In this document: piece after piece, positions 53,785-63,984 of the stretch
Layout: every line of letters begins with the position of its first letter
How positions within the stretch are numbered: position 1 is the first letter of the stretch
From: Hymenobacter convexus
Lineage (GTDB): Bacteria; Bacteroidota; Bacteroidia; Cytophagales; Hymenobacteraceae
Assembly: GCF_030580955.1 (NCBI RefSeq)
Contig: NZ_JAUQON010000008.1
Coordinates: 1 to 64,000 of the forward strand
DNA length: 64,000 bases
Reading direction: 5' to 3'
Notes under the pieces: generated by a model
Told to the model about the DNA's origin: nothing
The model's database searches: none
The model's input: the letters and a program-made list of their open reading frames with translations, nothing else
Position numbers and translations under genes: made by a program

Positions 53785-56700
53785 TTAAGCCTGCGCCGTG
53801 GCTACCGGCTTGGCTTTTTTCAGGTATGAGAACATAATCGGCACAAAAAACAGTGTCGTCACCGTGGCCAGCATCAGCCCACCAATCACGGCGCGGCCGA
53901 GCGGGGCGTTTTGCTCGCCACCCTCGCCCATGCCCAACGACATGGGCAGCAGACCGATAATCATGGCCAGGGCCGTCATCAGCACCGGGCGCAAGCGGGT
54001 GAAGCCGGCATCCAACGCCGCATCACGCGGGCTCAAATCCGGCTCTTCCTCGCGCCGCTCATTGGCAAAGGTGACGAGCAGAATACTGTTGGCCGTGGCC
54101 ACGCCAATGCACATGATGGCACCCATCAAAGCCGGTACGCTGAGCGTGGTTTGCGTCACGAACAGCATCCACAAGATGCCCGCCAGCGCGCCGGGTAGGG
54201 CCGTGATGATGATGAGCGGGTCCATCCAGCTCTGGAAATTCACCACCATCAGCAGGTATACCAGAATGATGGCCCCGGCCAGCCCCAGGCCCAGCCCGGC
54301 GAAAGACGTGCGCATGGAATCGGCCTGCCCGCGCAGGGCCAGGGTGGTGCCTTTCGGGAGGGTCTTCTCCGTGTCAGCCAGAATCTTGCGGATATCCTTG
54401 CTCACGCCGCCCAGGTCGCGGCCCGAAACGCTGGCGTACACATCCACGGTGCGCTGGATGTTGTAATCGGACACCACAGCCAGCGCCTGGGAGCGGCGCA
54501 CCGTGGCGAAGTTGCTCAGCAGCTGGGCCTGGTCCTGGCCGGCTCCGGTTACGCCGATGTTGCCGACTTCATCGAGGGTGGAGAGGGCGCGGGGCGGCGT
54601 TTGCACGGCCACGGTGTAGCTCACGCCGGTGGTGGGGTTCAGCCACTGGTTGGGGCTGGTTTGGGTGCTGCTGCTCAGGTTCACGAGCACGTTGTTGGCG
54701 ATGTCGCGCTGCGAGAGGCCGGCTTCCTGAGCGCGCACGCGGTCGATGTCGAGGCGCAGCTGGGGCTGGTCGAAGGCCTGGTACACGAAGGCATCGACGA
54801 GACCGGGAATCTTCACAATTTTCTCCTTGATTTCGCCCGCAATGCGCTGGTTGGCCATTTTGTCTCGGCCAATTACCTGAATGTCAATCGGGGCGGGCAG
54901 GCCGAAGTTCAGGGTCTGGTTCACGATGTCGGCCGGCTGGAAGAAGATGGTCAGGTCCGGGTACTGTTTGTGCAGCTGGCGGCGGATTTCGTTGATGTAC
55001 TCGCCGGTGGGGCCGTGCTCCTCCTTCATGCTCACCAGGATTTCGCCATCACCCGCCCCGATGGTCGGGTTGTCGCTCAGCAGCAGGTTGATGGGAATCA
55101 CCGGCAGGCCGATGTTGTCGAGCACGAGGTCCAGTTCATCGGCCGGAATCACCTGCCGAATCACGTTTTCCACCTGCCGGAAACGCACTTCCGTTTCCTC
55201 TACCCGCGTGCCGGTGGGCACCCGCACGTGCAAGCGCAGCTGGCCGGCATCCACGGTCGGGAAGAAATTCTGGCCGATGAGCGGGAACAGCCCAAGCGAA
55301 CCAATAAATAGCACCAGGAAAGCTACAATGACCATCGGGCGGTTGCTCAGGGCCCAGTCCAGTGCTCCGCCGTATACACGGCGAAACTTCTCAAATTGGT
55401 GCTCGAAGCCCTTGTGCAGCTTCCAAACCCAGGTTTGAGTGATGGCCTGGCCAGCTTCGCGTTCCGAATCGGTGATTTCATCTTCAGCCTCTTCCTCGGG
55501 TGTGCCGCTGGGGTGGGCCTTCTCGAACTGCTCGCGGCGGATGCGCTCCAAATCGCGCTCTACCTGGCTCACGGGCTGGCCGTTGCGGACGTGCTGGCTG
55601 GGCAGGTCGGGCTCCTCCTGGGCGTGGTAGATGGGCAACTCCTTGCGTAGCAAATACATCACCAGCGTAGGTACCAGCGTACGGCTGAGGATGTAGGAAG
55701 CCAGCATGGCGAAAATCACGGCCGTGGCCAGCGGAGCGAAAATGGCCGATGCCACCCCGCCGAGAAAAAACACCGGCACAAACACGATGCAAATGGCCAG
55801 CGTGGCCACCAGCGCGGGCGTGGCAATCTGCTGAGCTCCATCCAAAATGCTACGCTTGAGCAGCTTCTTCATCCCCATGTTGCGGTGGATGTTCTCGATT
55901 TCCACCGTGGCGTCATCTACCAGAATGCCCACGGCCAGCGAGAGGCCGCCCAAGGTCATGATATTCAGAGTTTGCCCCAGAATATTCATCATGATAATGC
56001 TGACCAGAATGCTCAGCGGAATACTCGTCGCGATAATCAGCGTGGAGCGCCAGGAGCCCAGAAACAGCAAAATCATGAGCGCCGTGAGGGCTGCCGCGAT
56101 GCAGGCTTCGATGATAACGCCCTTGATGCTGGCCCGCACAAAAAACGACTGGTCGAACAGCAGCTTGATGTTCAGGGCCGGGGGCGCGTTGGCCTGAATG
56201 TTAGGCAGCGCCTTCTTGATTTTCTCAATGATATCCAGTGTGCTGGCCGCGCCGCTTTTCAGAATCGGGATGATGGCGGTGCGGCGGCCGTTCTGGCGCA
56301 CGATGTTGGTTTGCACGGCCGCGCCCTCGTGCACGAAAGCCACATCGCGGATGTAGGTGGTCGTGCCGTTGACCGTCTTGATGGGCAGGTCGTTGAGCGT
56401 GGCAATAGCCTCGGGGCTGGAGTTCAGCTTCACGTCATACTCCCGGTCGCCAATCTTGGCCGAGCCGGCCGGGATGATGAGGTTTTGGGCCAGCAGGGCC
56501 GTTACCACGTCGTTGCCGCTCAGGTTTTTGCCGGCCAGCTTATCGGGGTCGAGGTCGACCATAATCTGCTTTGGTTTGCCGCCGTTCGGCAGCAGCACTG
56601 AGGCGCCCTGCACCACCGCCAGGCCGGGCCGGATGAAGGCGTTGGCCGCATCGAACAGGTCGGATTCGCCCAGCGTTTCGGAGCTGAGGGAAGTTTGCGC

Positions 56701-57117
56701 AATCGGCACGTTGGAGGCCGAGTAGCGGATGATGAGCGGGGGCGTGATGCCGGTGGGCAGCACCCGCAGTAGCGTCTGGGTGATGGCCGTGAGCTGGGCC
56801 ACGCCCGCATCGGGGTTGGAGCCGGGCTGAAAAAACACCTTAATCAGGCCCACGCCCTTCAGGCTCTGGCTTTCCTGGTGCTCCACGTTGTTGACGGTGG
56901 TGGTAATGGCGCGCTCCACCGGGATGATGATGCGCTGGTTCATCTCCTCGGGCGAAATGCCCGAATAGCCCCACACCACGCCCACCACCGGAATCGGGAT
57001 GTCGGGAAAAATGTCCACCGCCATCCGCTGAATGGTGAGGCCGCCGCCCACCAGAATTAGCAGCGCCATCACCACAAAGGTGTAGGGGCGCGCCAGCGCT
57101 AGTCTAACTATCCACAT
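53785..57117 (-). CDS. RND efflux permease, system B (HAE-like)
   Basis: A 1110-residue RND inner-membrane pump with 12 expected TMs and two periplasmic loops. TM1 is ARPYTFVVMALLILVGGGLTI. The conserved TM4 GGLSLAVGILVDDATVEIENIHRN carries the Asp-Asp pair of hydrophobic/amphiphilic exporters. A charged cytoplasmic insert (about 515-590) with ERDLERIRREQFEKAHPSGTPEEEAEDEITDSERE separates the halves. The ATG at 57117 is preferred to the long polar extension. It pairs with the adaptor 100 bases downstream. Confidence 0.94.
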   Translation of the reverse strand: MWIVRLALARPYTFVVMALLILVGGGLTIQRMAVDIFPDIPIPVVGVVWGYSGISPEEMNQRIIIPVERAITTTVNNVEHQESQSLKGVGLIKVFFQPGSNPDAGVAQLTAITQTLLRVLPTGITPPLIIRYSASNVPIAQTSLSSETLGESDLFDAANAFIRPGLAVVQGASVLLPNGGKPKQIMVDLDPDKLAGKNLSGNDVVTALLAQNLIIPAGSAKIGDREYDVKLNSSPEAIATLNDLPIKTVNGTTTYIRDVAFVHEGAAVQTNIVRQNGRRTAIIPILKSGAASTLDIIEKIKKALPNIQANAPPALNIKLLFDQSFFVRASIKGVIIEACIAAALTALMILLFLGSWRSTLIIATSIPLSILVSIIMMNILGQTLNIMTLGGLSLAVGILVDDATVEIENIHRNMGMKKLLKRSILDGAQQIATPALVATLAICIVFVPVFFLGGVASAIFAPLATAVIFAMLASYILSRTLVPTLVMYLLRKELPIYHAQEEPDLPSQHVRNGQPVSQVERDLERIRREQFEKAHPSGTPEEEAEDEITDSEREAGQAITQTWVWKLHKGFEHQFEKFRRVYGGALDWALSNRPMVIVAFLVLFIGSLGLFPLIGQNFFPTVDAGQLRLHVRVPTGTRVEETEVRFRQVENVIRQVIPADELDLVLDNIGLPVIPINLLLSDNPTIGAGDGEILVSMKEEHGPTGEYINEIRRQLHKQYPDLTIFFQPADIVNQTLNFGLPAPIDIQVIGRDKMANQRIAGEIKEKIVKIPGLVDAFVYQAFDQPQLRLDIDRVRAQEAGLSQRDIANNVLVNLSSSTQTSPNQWLNPTTGVSYTVAVQTPPRALSTLDEVGNIGVTGAGQDQAQLLSNFATVRRSQALAVVSDYNIQRTVDVYASVSGRDLGGVSKDIRKILADTEKTLPKGTTLALRGQADSMRTSFAGLGLGLAGAIILVYLLMVVNFQSWMDPLIIITALPGALAGILWMLFVTQTTLSVPALMGAIMCIGVATANSILLVTFANERREEEPDLSPRDAALDAGFTRLRPVLMTALAMIIGLLPMSLGMGEGGEQNAPLGRAVIGGLMLATVTTLFFVPIMFSYLKKAKPVATAQA

Positions 57118-57299
57118 ATGTTTGTTTTCTGCGTAGGTCGGGGCAGCGTTGCGACTGCAAGGACTCTTAACTCCTGCGCACAGGTTTTTGTTAAGAATAT
57201 CGCGCAAAATTAACCCCCTCTGGCCGCCAGGGGCGTTTTCATCGACGGGGAGGGGGTGTTTTATCGACGGGGGCAGCGCAATTCAGGACTGAGCATCCA

Positions 57300-60200
57300 C
57301 TACGCAACAGTCGTGCTTAATGCCGGTTTTGTCGGCAACGTTTGCTGCTGGTAGGAGAGGCGCAAGAGGCTGGGCAACACCACCAATAGCAGCGGCAGCG
57401 CCAGCAGTAGCCCGCCAATCACGGCAATGGCCAGCGGCTGGTGCAGCTGCGCGCCCGCCCCGATGCCGAGGGCCAGCGGCAGCAGCGCCGCGATGGCCGA
57501 GAGGGCCGTCATCAGCTTGGGCCGCAGGCGGGCCGCAATGGCGTAACCCACGGCCTGCTCCACGGGCCGGCCCTCTTCCAGAATCTCGAAGAACTGCTGA
57601 AAGGTGAAGATGGCATTTTCGCCGATGATGCCCACCACCATAATGAGGCCGGTGTAGGAGCCCACGTTCAGCGGCGTGCCCGTCAGGAACAGCGCCAGCG
57701 AGCCGCCGGCCGGCCCCAGCACGGCAATCAAGAGAATAAGTCCGGCCGCTTTCAAGTCCCGAAACAGGAACAGCGCCACCGCAAATACCAGCAGACACGC
57801 CGTGCCCAGAATCGTCAGCAACTCCTGAAACGACTGCTGCTGCTCGGCATACGAGCCGCCGTACTGAATGAAGTAGCCCGGCGGCAGCGGTACGTCACGC
57901 TCCAGCCTCTGGCGGATTTCGCTCATGGCCCCGCCCAGGTCGCGGCCGTCGAGGCGGGCCGTGACGGCGGTCATGGCCTGCAGGTTTTCGCGCTCCAACT
58001 CGGCATCGCCGGCCGTCACGCTCACGGTGGCCAGCTCGTCGAGGCGGCGGCGCTGGCCGTTGGGCAGGAAGATGGGCTCGCCGCGCATCTGGGCCAGGGT
58101 GGCCTGGGCGGCGTTGGGGTAGCGCATCCTAATGTTGAGGAGCTGCTCGCCTTCGAGCACATTGCCGGCCGTGGTGCCGGCTAGCTGGGTTTGCAGCTGG
58201 GTCTGGAAATCGGTGGCAGTGAGGCCGTACTGGGCGAGGCGGCGCGGGTCGGGGCGCACGTCCACGCTCGGGCCCATGCGCACGATGCCGTCGAACACGT
58301 CGGCGGTGCCGCTCACGCCTTCCACCACTTTGGTCACCTGCTCGGCTAGGGCGTAGCGCTTGGTGGCATCGGGCCCGAAGACTTTGATTTCGATGGGCTG
58401 CACGGTGCTCATCAGGTCGCCGAGCATGTCGCCGATAACCTGGCCGAAGTCGATGGTGAGGGCCGGCTGGGTGGCCTCGATGCGCTCGCGGATGTCGGAA
58501 ATAACTTCCTCGGTGGTGCGCTGGCGGTCGGTTTTCAAGCGGATGAGGTAGTCGCCCCGGTTGGGCTCGGTGATGAAAAAGCCCATTTGAGTGCCGGTGC
58601 GGCGCGAGTAGCTGGCCACCTCCGGCACCTTCACAATGAGCTTTTCGGCCTGGCGCAGCATGCGGTCGGTTTCCTCAATGCTGGTGCCGGGCGGCGAGTT
58701 GTAGTCGAGCACGATGGCGCCTTCGTCCATGTCGGGCAAAAAGCCGGTGGCCAGGCGCGGGATGATGAGCACCATGCTGCCTATCAATACCAAAATGCCG
58801 ATAATGCTATAGGCGGGGTGCCGGATGACGGCGCGCACCCAGGGGATTTCGTGGTGGGCAGAATCGGCTTTGGCAGGCGTTTCAGCAGCTGCCAAAGTAG
58901 CGGCGGCAGCATTAGGAGCCAAGGCATGGGTTTCGTCGCTGAAGTATGGGTCACTTGCCGCTGCCGGACCATCCGCTGCATGGGGCGGCACCACTGCCAC
59001 CACCTCCGCTTTGCGACGGCGGCTCAGCAGCAGATAAATCACCGGCAGCCCCAGCCACGCCACCAGAAACGAGCACACCAGCGCCACCACCATTGTGGTA
59101 GCCAGTACCTTAAAGTAGGCCCCCGCCACGCCGCCCAGCAACGCAAACGGCAGGAAAATCACAATCGTACTCAGTGAAGACCCGACGAGCGCGGGCAGCA
59201 AATGGCCCACCGAGCGGCGCACCACTTCGCCGGGCGTGGCGCCGGGGTGGTCTTCGCCCACGCGGTGCAGCTGCTCCACCATCACCACGGCGTCGTCAAT
59301 CATGAGGCCGATGGCGGCGGCGATGGCGCCCAGCGTCATGATATTGAAGGAGTAACCGAGGCCGAAATAGAGCACCGCAATGGTGAGCGCCAGCGCCACC
59401 GGAATGGCCCCGAGGATAGTCATCGTGGCGCGGAAGGAGCGCAGAAACAGCGCCGTGACTACCAGCGCCAGCGCCAGGCCAATCCAGAGCGCATCCTGCA
59501 CCGAGCGCACGACTTCGGCCACGAAATCGGCCTGGTCGTAATACGGCGCCATGCGCACGCCACGCGGCAGGCCCGATTTCAGGGCTGCCACTTTGGCCTT
59601 GACCCCGTCGGATACCTGCACCACGTTGGCATCGGGCTGGCGCAGGATGGAGATGAGGACGGCGTCGGAACCGTTGGCGTTGATGCGGGTGTACTCGGGC
59701 TGCTCGCCCAAGCTGACGGTGGCCACGTCGGCGAGGCGCACGATGCGGCGGCCGTCGTTGCGGAGCACCAGGTTTTCGAGGTCCTCCTTCTGGACGATGG
59801 TGGCGTCCGTCACGGTAAGGTAGAGGCGGCGGTAGTCGCTCAGGTAGCCGTTGCTCTGCACGAAGTTGGTGGCGGTGAGGGCCTTGGTCACATCGTCGGG
59901 CCCGAGGGCGAGGGCGGCCAGCTGGTCGGGCAGCAGCTGAATCTGGTATTCCTTCGTGCGCCCGCCCTGGATGGCCACCGACGACACGCCCTCCACCTGC
60001 GAGAGAAAGGGCTTGATGGTGTAGAGCGCCAGCTTGCGCAGCTCCAGCGCCGAGCGGCCCGGGGCCTCCAGCGTGTAGCCCATCACCGGCAGAATGGCCG
60101 GGTTCATGCGCTCGACCGAGATGTTCACGGTCGGCGGCAGGTCGCCGCGAATCTGGTTCAGGCGCGACTCAATGAGCGTCTGGCTGGTGGCAACGTTCAC

Positions 60201-60497
60201 GCCCCAATCCAGAAAGGCGGAGATTTCGCAGCTGCCCCGGCTGGTGGTGCTGCGCAACAGCTTCAGGCCCGGCACCCGCTTCATGGCGTCTTCCATGGGC
60301 TTGGTCACGGTCACCATCATGCGGTCGACCGGCTCTAGCCCGTTCTCGGCAATCACCTTCACTTTCGGAAACGTCACCTCCGGAAACAGCGCCACGTTGA
60401 TACGCCGGTAGGCCACCGTGCCCAGCGCCAGGGCCAGTGCCAGCAGCACCGCAATGGGCGCTTTGTAGGCTTGGAAGAGGGAGGGACGGTTGGGCAT
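57300..60497 (-). CDS. RND efflux permease, system A
   Basis: A 1065-residue RND pump with TM1 APIAVLLALALALGTVAY and TM4 GAIAAAIGLMIDDAVVMVEQLHR, again with an Asp-Asp pair. The cytoplasmic insert between halves is Ala/His-rich (AADGPAAASDPYFSDETHALAPN). The periplasmic motif SPPGTSIEETDRMLRQAEKLI is like CusA/HME-type pumps, so substrates might include metal ions, but this is not certain. Its adaptor is at 60647-61624, and the outer-membrane factor at 61763-63199. Confidence 0.93.
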   Translation of the reverse strand: MPNRPSLFQAYKAPIAVLLALALALGTVAYRRINVALFPEVTFPKVKVIAENGLEPVDRMMVTVTKPMEDAMKRVPGLKLLRSTTSRGSCEISAFLDWGVNVATSQTLIESRLNQIRGDLPPTVNISVERMNPAILPVMGYTLEAPGRSALELRKLALYTIKPFLSQVEGVSSVAIQGGRTKEYQIQLLPDQLAALALGPDDVTKALTATNFVQSNGYLSDYRRLYLTVTDATIVQKEDLENLVLRNDGRRIVRLADVATVSLGEQPEYTRINANGSDAVLISILRQPDANVVQVSDGVKAKVAALKSGLPRGVRMAPYYDQADFVAEVVRSVQDALWIGLALALVVTALFLRSFRATMTILGAIPVALALTIAVLYFGLGYSFNIMTLGAIAAAIGLMIDDAVVMVEQLHRVGEDHPGATPGEVVRRSVGHLLPALVGSSLSTIVIFLPFALLGGVAGAYFKVLATTMVVALVCSFLVAWLGLPVIYLLLSRRRKAEVVAVVPPHAADGPAAASDPYFSDETHALAPNAAAATLAAAETPAKADSAHHEIPWVRAVIRHPAYSIIGILVLIGSMVLIIPRLATGFLPDMDEGAIVLDYNSPPGTSIEETDRMLRQAEKLIVKVPEVASYSRRTGTQMGFFITEPNRGDYLIRLKTDRQRTTEEVISDIRERIEATQPALTIDFGQVIGDMLGDLMSTVQPIEIKVFGPDATKRYALAEQVTKVVEGVSGTADVFDGIVRMGPSVDVRPDPRRLAQYGLTATDFQTQLQTQLAGTTAGNVLEGEQLLNIRMRYPNAAQATLAQMRGEPIFLPNGQRRRLDELATVSVTAGDAELERENLQAMTAVTARLDGRDLGGAMSEIRQRLERDVPLPPGYFIQYGGSYAEQQQSFQELLTILGTACLLVFAVALFLFRDLKAAGLILLIAVLGPAGGSLALFLTGTPLNVGSYTGLIMVVGIIGENAIFTFQQFFEILEEGRPVEQAVGYAIAARLRPKLMTALSAIAALLPLALGIGAGAQLHQPLAIAVIGGLLLALPLLLVVLPSLLRLSYQQQTLPTKPALSTTVA

Positions 60498-60521
60498 TGG
60501 ATGACTATTATCGAGAATTAC

Positions 60522-60627
60522 AGAACGGTCATGCTGAGCTCATTCGAAGCATCTCTGCCGCTTCGTTGCTCCGATTGAATTAGTGTTGAGGTAGAGATGC
60601 TTCGAATGAGCTCAGCATGACCGTTCT
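60522..60627. repeat. Intergenic palindrome, family A copy 12 (variant)
   Basis: Arms AGAACGGTCATGCTGAGCTC... and ...GAGCTCAGCATGACCGTTCT, with CATTCGAAGC/GCTTCGAATG matched. It lies between the RND pump and its adaptor in system A. Confidence 0.93.
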
Positions 60628-60646
60628 TATTCGGTTGTTTCAACAG

Positions 60647-61624
60647 CTACTCCTTCTCCGCTGCCACCGGCCGCGTCACCTTCACGGCGGCCGTGTCGTC
60701 CAGCCCGAAGTTGCCGCTCAGCAGAATCTTGTCGCGCGGATTAAAGCTGGGCGCTTTGATTTCAACGTGGTCCTTCTCCTGCGCGCCCACCATCACCGGG
60801 ACTTTAACGGCGGTCGAGTCGTTCACCAGCTTCATCACCCAGAATTCAGTTTGGGTTTCATCCGTGAGCACGGCGCCGCGTGGTAGGGTGCGGGCCAGGT
60901 GCGGGGCGGTTTTATCGAGTTCGACCTGTACGGCCAGGTTTTCGGGCAAATCCGGCACCGGGCCGGTGGGGCGAATGGTGTAGCGCTGGGTTTGGATGCT
61001 GACGTCGGCCGTGGCGAGCACTTCGGCCACGCGGCCGGGCAGTACGCGGCCATCGGGCAGAAGGAGGCGGCAGGTCTGGCCGGTGTGCACGTAGCGCAGC
61101 TGGGTCACGGGCACGTCGAGGATGAAGCCGAAGCGGCTTTTGTCGTAGGTGAGGCCGAGCTGCTCGCCGTCCTGCACGTAGTCGCCGGCCAGCTTGTCCA
61201 CGGTGGCCAGGATGCCGGCGCGGGCCGATTTTATCTGAATGATGCCGCTGAATTTAAGGCGCGGGTCACCAGTGAGCTGGTCGAGGTGCAGGGTTTTCGA
61301 TTCCTTGGTCTGGATGGTGAATACCGTTTGGCCGGCGCGCACCCGCTGGCCCACCACGGGCGTGGGCGGCAGCACGTAGCCGGTGGTGGTGGCCCGCAGC
61401 GCATCCTTGGCCGGAAAGGCCGACACGGCGCTCAGCCGCAGCACGTCGGTGAGCGTGTCGGTTTGAATTGTGCCGACGGTGACCAGCGCTTTGGGCTTCA
61501 CGGCGGCTTCTTCCTCACCATCGGCGGGCGCGGCGGCCTCACCGGCAGCGGCCGGGTCTTTCGACCCGCAGGCGCTGAGGCCGGCAAAGGCAAAGAGGAA
61601 AAGGAGACGATGGAGAGAATTCAT
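60647..61624 (-). CDS. RND periplasmic adaptor, system A (lipoprotein)
   Basis: A 325-residue membrane fusion lipoprotein: lipobox FAFAGLSAC (Cys19), acidic linker (ADGEEEAAVK), a lipoyl-like half (TTTGYVLPPTPVVGQRVRAGQTVFTIQTKES), a second half (IKSARAGILATVDKLAGDYVQDGEQL) and beta-barrel (LPGRVAEVLATADVSIQTQRYTIRP). It lacks a long helical hairpin, a shortened form seen in some HME-type adaptors. Confidence 0.91.
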   Translation of the reverse strand: MNSLHRLLFLFAFAGLSACGSKDPAAAGEAAAPADGEEEAAVKPKALVTVGTIQTDTLTDVLRLSAVSAFPAKDALRATTTGYVLPPTPVVGQRVRAGQTVFTIQTKESKTLHLDQLTGDPRLKFSGIIQIKSARAGILATVDKLAGDYVQDGEQLGLTYDKSRFGFILDVPVTQLRYVHTGQTCRLLLPDGRVLPGRVAEVLATADVSIQTQRYTIRPTGPVPDLPENLAVQVELDKTAPHLARTLPRGAVLTDETQTEFWVMKLVNDSTAVKVPVMVGAQEKDHVEIKAPSFNPRDKILLSGNFGLDDTAAVKVTRPVAAEKE

Positions 61625-61643
61625 GAAAACAAGTAGGAAATTT

Positions 61644-61765
61644 TAGCGTGGACTCTGCGAGTCCGCGAGCGAGCGTAGCGAACATCCGGCGTCCGGCACA
61701 CAGGGTGGTTCGTCCGGCTCGCTGCGCTCGCTGCGCTCACTCGCGCACTCGCATAGTCCACGCTA
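61644..61765. repeat. Intergenic palindrome, family B copy 4 (long variant)
   Basis: Left arm TAGCGTGGACTCTGCGAGTC..., right arm ...GACTATGCGAGTGCGCGAGT in reverse, ending AGTCCACGCTA. The outer-membrane factor's stop (CTA on plus, 61763-61765) is the last triplet of the right arm. An internal GCGAGCGAGCG-rich segment makes it longer than other B copies. Confidence 0.88.
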
Positions 61766-63199
61766 CTGCTCGGCCAGGTAATCCAGCGCAAACCGGTTCC
61801 TGAGCTGGTCGGTCTGGGCCTGCGTCAGGCTGAACTGCAAGGTCCGGTAGCTGGTCACCAGGTTCAGGTAGTCGAGAATGGCCACGTCGCCCGTGGCCAG
61901 CTGCTGCCGGGCGGCGCCCACCAGCGCCTCCGCCACCCGCAGCTGCTCCCTGATGCGGCCCAGCAGCGCATCAGAGGCCCGAATGAGTCCTTCCAGCTGC
62001 TCGTACTGCTGCTGCCGCTGCACCGTGAGGAACTGCCGGTAGCCGCGGCGGCTCTGCTCGCTCAGCTCCAGGCGCTGGTATTGCAGCTGGCGCTGGTGGC
62101 CATCGAAAATGGGAATGCCCAACTGCAGGCCGCCCCCGATGCCCACGCTGTGGGCCAGCGCCACGGGCAGGTACGACGACGATTGCAGGCCCGCATCCAC
62201 CACGGCGCTGAGCTTGGGGCGGTAGTTGGCGTCCACGGCCCGCCGGTCGAGCAGTAGGCGCAGGCTGTCGAGGGTGTACTGGCGCTGCGCCGGGGCCAGC
62301 AGGCCCGCCAGGGGGCGATGGGTGGGCGGGGTAGGGGCTTCGAGGGCAACGAGGGCCGTATCGGCCACGCCGGCTAAGGCGCGCAGGGTGCCCAGCTCGC
62401 GGCGGTAGGCCAGGCGGTTCTGCTCCACGGTCACCTCCTGGGTGCGCACCGAGAGGTAGAAGCTCAGGTATTGCGTTTGCTTGAAAATGCCGCCGTTCAC
62501 CAACTGGCGCAGCATCTGGTCTTGCTGGCGCAGCTGGGCGAGCAGCGTGCGGCTGAAGCTGAGCTGCGTTTCGGCGGCGTAGGCGGTCAGGAACTGGTCG
62601 GTGATGTTGCGCCGCAAATCCAGGGCCGACAAGCGCCCCGTGTTGCGCAGCACCTGGCCCTGGCTGGCCAGAATCTGGTAGTCGTTCTGGAGCTGGAAGC
62701 GGTTGAGAATGGGCTTGCTGGCCTGGGCGATGGCGGCGTAGTTGCCGCCGTTGGAAATGGCGTTATCGTAGCCCAGCACGCTCTCGCCCTGGCTGTTCGT
62801 CACGGATGGGTAGTACAGCGCCGAGCCAATGCCGGCCACCTGCACGCCGTTCTGACGGGCTCGCACCAGGCTGTCGAGACGGTTTTGGCGTACTTGGTTG
62901 GCGGTTTCGCGCAGCAGCGGGCTGTTCTGGCGGGCCACGAGCAGGAAATCCTCAAGCCGGCGCGGGCTGAGCGAGGCCGTGGGCACGGCCGGCAGCGGCG
63001 CCAGCACGGCCGGAGTCGCGCCGGTTTGGGCGCGGGCCACACGGGGGCCAGTGAGCAATGCACTGCCGAAAGCCAGGCACCAAATCAGGCGGGGAAAGCG
63101 AGCGAACAACAGATAGGGGAGGATAGTAAGCGCCACAAAGCTGCGGGGCAATTCTGAAGAAAATCGGCCACTTGCCCGGCAGCAGTCCTTCATACGCAT
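61763..63199 (-). CDS. TolC-like outer-membrane efflux protein, system A
   Basis: A 478-residue TolC family protein. An N-terminal hydrophobic segment (FARFPRLIWCLAFGSALLTGPRVARAQ) acts as signal peptide after an unusual 27-residue leader with basic/polar residues. Two OEP repeats follow (LEDFLLVARQNSPLLRETANQVRQ... and QYTLDSLRLLLDRRAVDANYRPKLSAVVDAG...). The start could be ATG 63199 or 63193. A frame extension beyond the response-regulator start is rejected. Confidence 0.9.
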   Translation of the reverse strand: MRMKDCCRASGRFSSELPRSFVALTILPYLLFARFPRLIWCLAFGSALLTGPRVARAQTGATPAVLAPLPAVPTASLSPRRLEDFLLVARQNSPLLRETANQVRQNRLDSLVRARQNGVQVAGIGSALYYPSVTNSQGESVLGYDNAISNGGNYAAIAQASKPILNRFQLQNDYQILASQGQVLRNTGRLSALDLRRNITDQFLTAYAAETQLSFSRTLLAQLRQQDQMLRQLVNGGIFKQTQYLSFYLSVRTQEVTVEQNRLAYRRELGTLRALAGVADTALVALEAPTPPTHRPLAGLLAPAQRQYTLDSLRLLLDRRAVDANYRPKLSAVVDAGLQSSSYLPVALAHSVGIGGGLQLGIPIFDGHQRQLQYQRLELSEQSRRGYRQFLTVQRQQQYEQLEGLIRASDALLGRIREQLRVAEALVGAARQQLATGDVAILDYLNLVTSYRTLQFSLTQAQTDQLRNRFALDYLAEQ

Positions 63200-63271
63200 A
63201 AGCTCACAGAATATATACAAACTTTGGCCCTTCCTTCGCGGCCGGGCCGCCCGCCTTTCGGCCTCCTGTTT

Positions 63272-63949
63272 ATGAAAATTCTCCTCATTGAAGACGAAGC
63301 GGCTCTGCGCACTGCCCTGATGGGCTCGTTGAAGCAAGCCGGCTACCTAGTGGAAGCCGCCGCCGACTGCGCCCAGGCTTACGAAAAAATCGGCCTCTAC
63401 CAATACGACTGCGTGTTGCTCGACCTGACCCTGCCCGACGGGTCCGGCCTCGACCTGCTCCGCGCCCTCAAGGCGCAGAAATCGCCGGCCGGCGTGCTCA
63501 TCATCACGGCCCGCGACGCCCTCACCGACAAAATCACCGGCCTCGACCTCGGGGCCGACGACTACCTCATCAAGCCTTTCCACCTCTCCGAGCTCAATGC
63601 CCGGCTCCGGGCCATCATCCGCCGCCGCCAGTTCCAGGGCCAGCAGCAAATCATGTTCCGCGACCTGGTGGTGCTGCCCGAGCTGGCCGAAGTGCAGGTG
63701 CGCGGCGAGGCCCTCACCCTCACCAAGAAGGAGTACGACCTGCTGCTCTACCTCCTCGCCAACCCCGGCCGCGTCCTCACCAAGGAAGCCATTGCCGAGC
63801 ACCTCTGCGGCGACGCCGTGGATGCCGCCGACTCGTTCGACTTCATCTACACCCACCTCAAAAACCTGCGCAAAAAGCTTCAGGAAAAGGGCGCCGACAA
63901 CTACATCCGCACCATGTACGGCGTGGGCTACAAGCTGAGCCACGAGTAA
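63272..63949 (+). CDS. OmpR/PhoB-type response regulator
   Basis: A 225-residue two-component regulator. The receiver domain (1-118) has acidic pair Glu8-Asp9, phospho-acceptor Asp51 (LLDLTLPDGSG), Thr79 and Lys101 (LIKPF). The C-terminal winged-helix DNA-binding domain (130-225) has LTKKEYDLLLYLLANPGRVLTKE and YIRTMYGVGYKL. It is divergent from efflux system A and likely controls it; the cognate kinase should follow off the right edge. Near match AAACTTTG (63219) to the -7 box is upstream. Confidence 0.95.
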   Translation: MKILLIEDEAALRTALMGSLKQAGYLVEAAADCAQAYEKIGLYQYDCVLLDLTLPDGSGLDLLRALKAQKSPAGVLIITARDALTDKITGLDLGADDYLIKPFHLSELNARLRAIIRRRQFQGQQQIMFRDLVVLPELAEVQVRGEALTLTKKEYDLLLYLLANPGRVLTKEAIAEHLCGDAVDAADSFDFIYTHLKNLRKKLQEKGADNYIRTMYGVGYKLSHE

Positions 63950-63984
63950 GGACCGGGCGGCGCGCGGCACCGGAAACAAAAGCC

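Noticed and set aside
59202..60338. Plus-strand frame of 378 codons
   Set aside because: Antisense of the RND pump; His/Gly/Val-rich with no recognisable domain.
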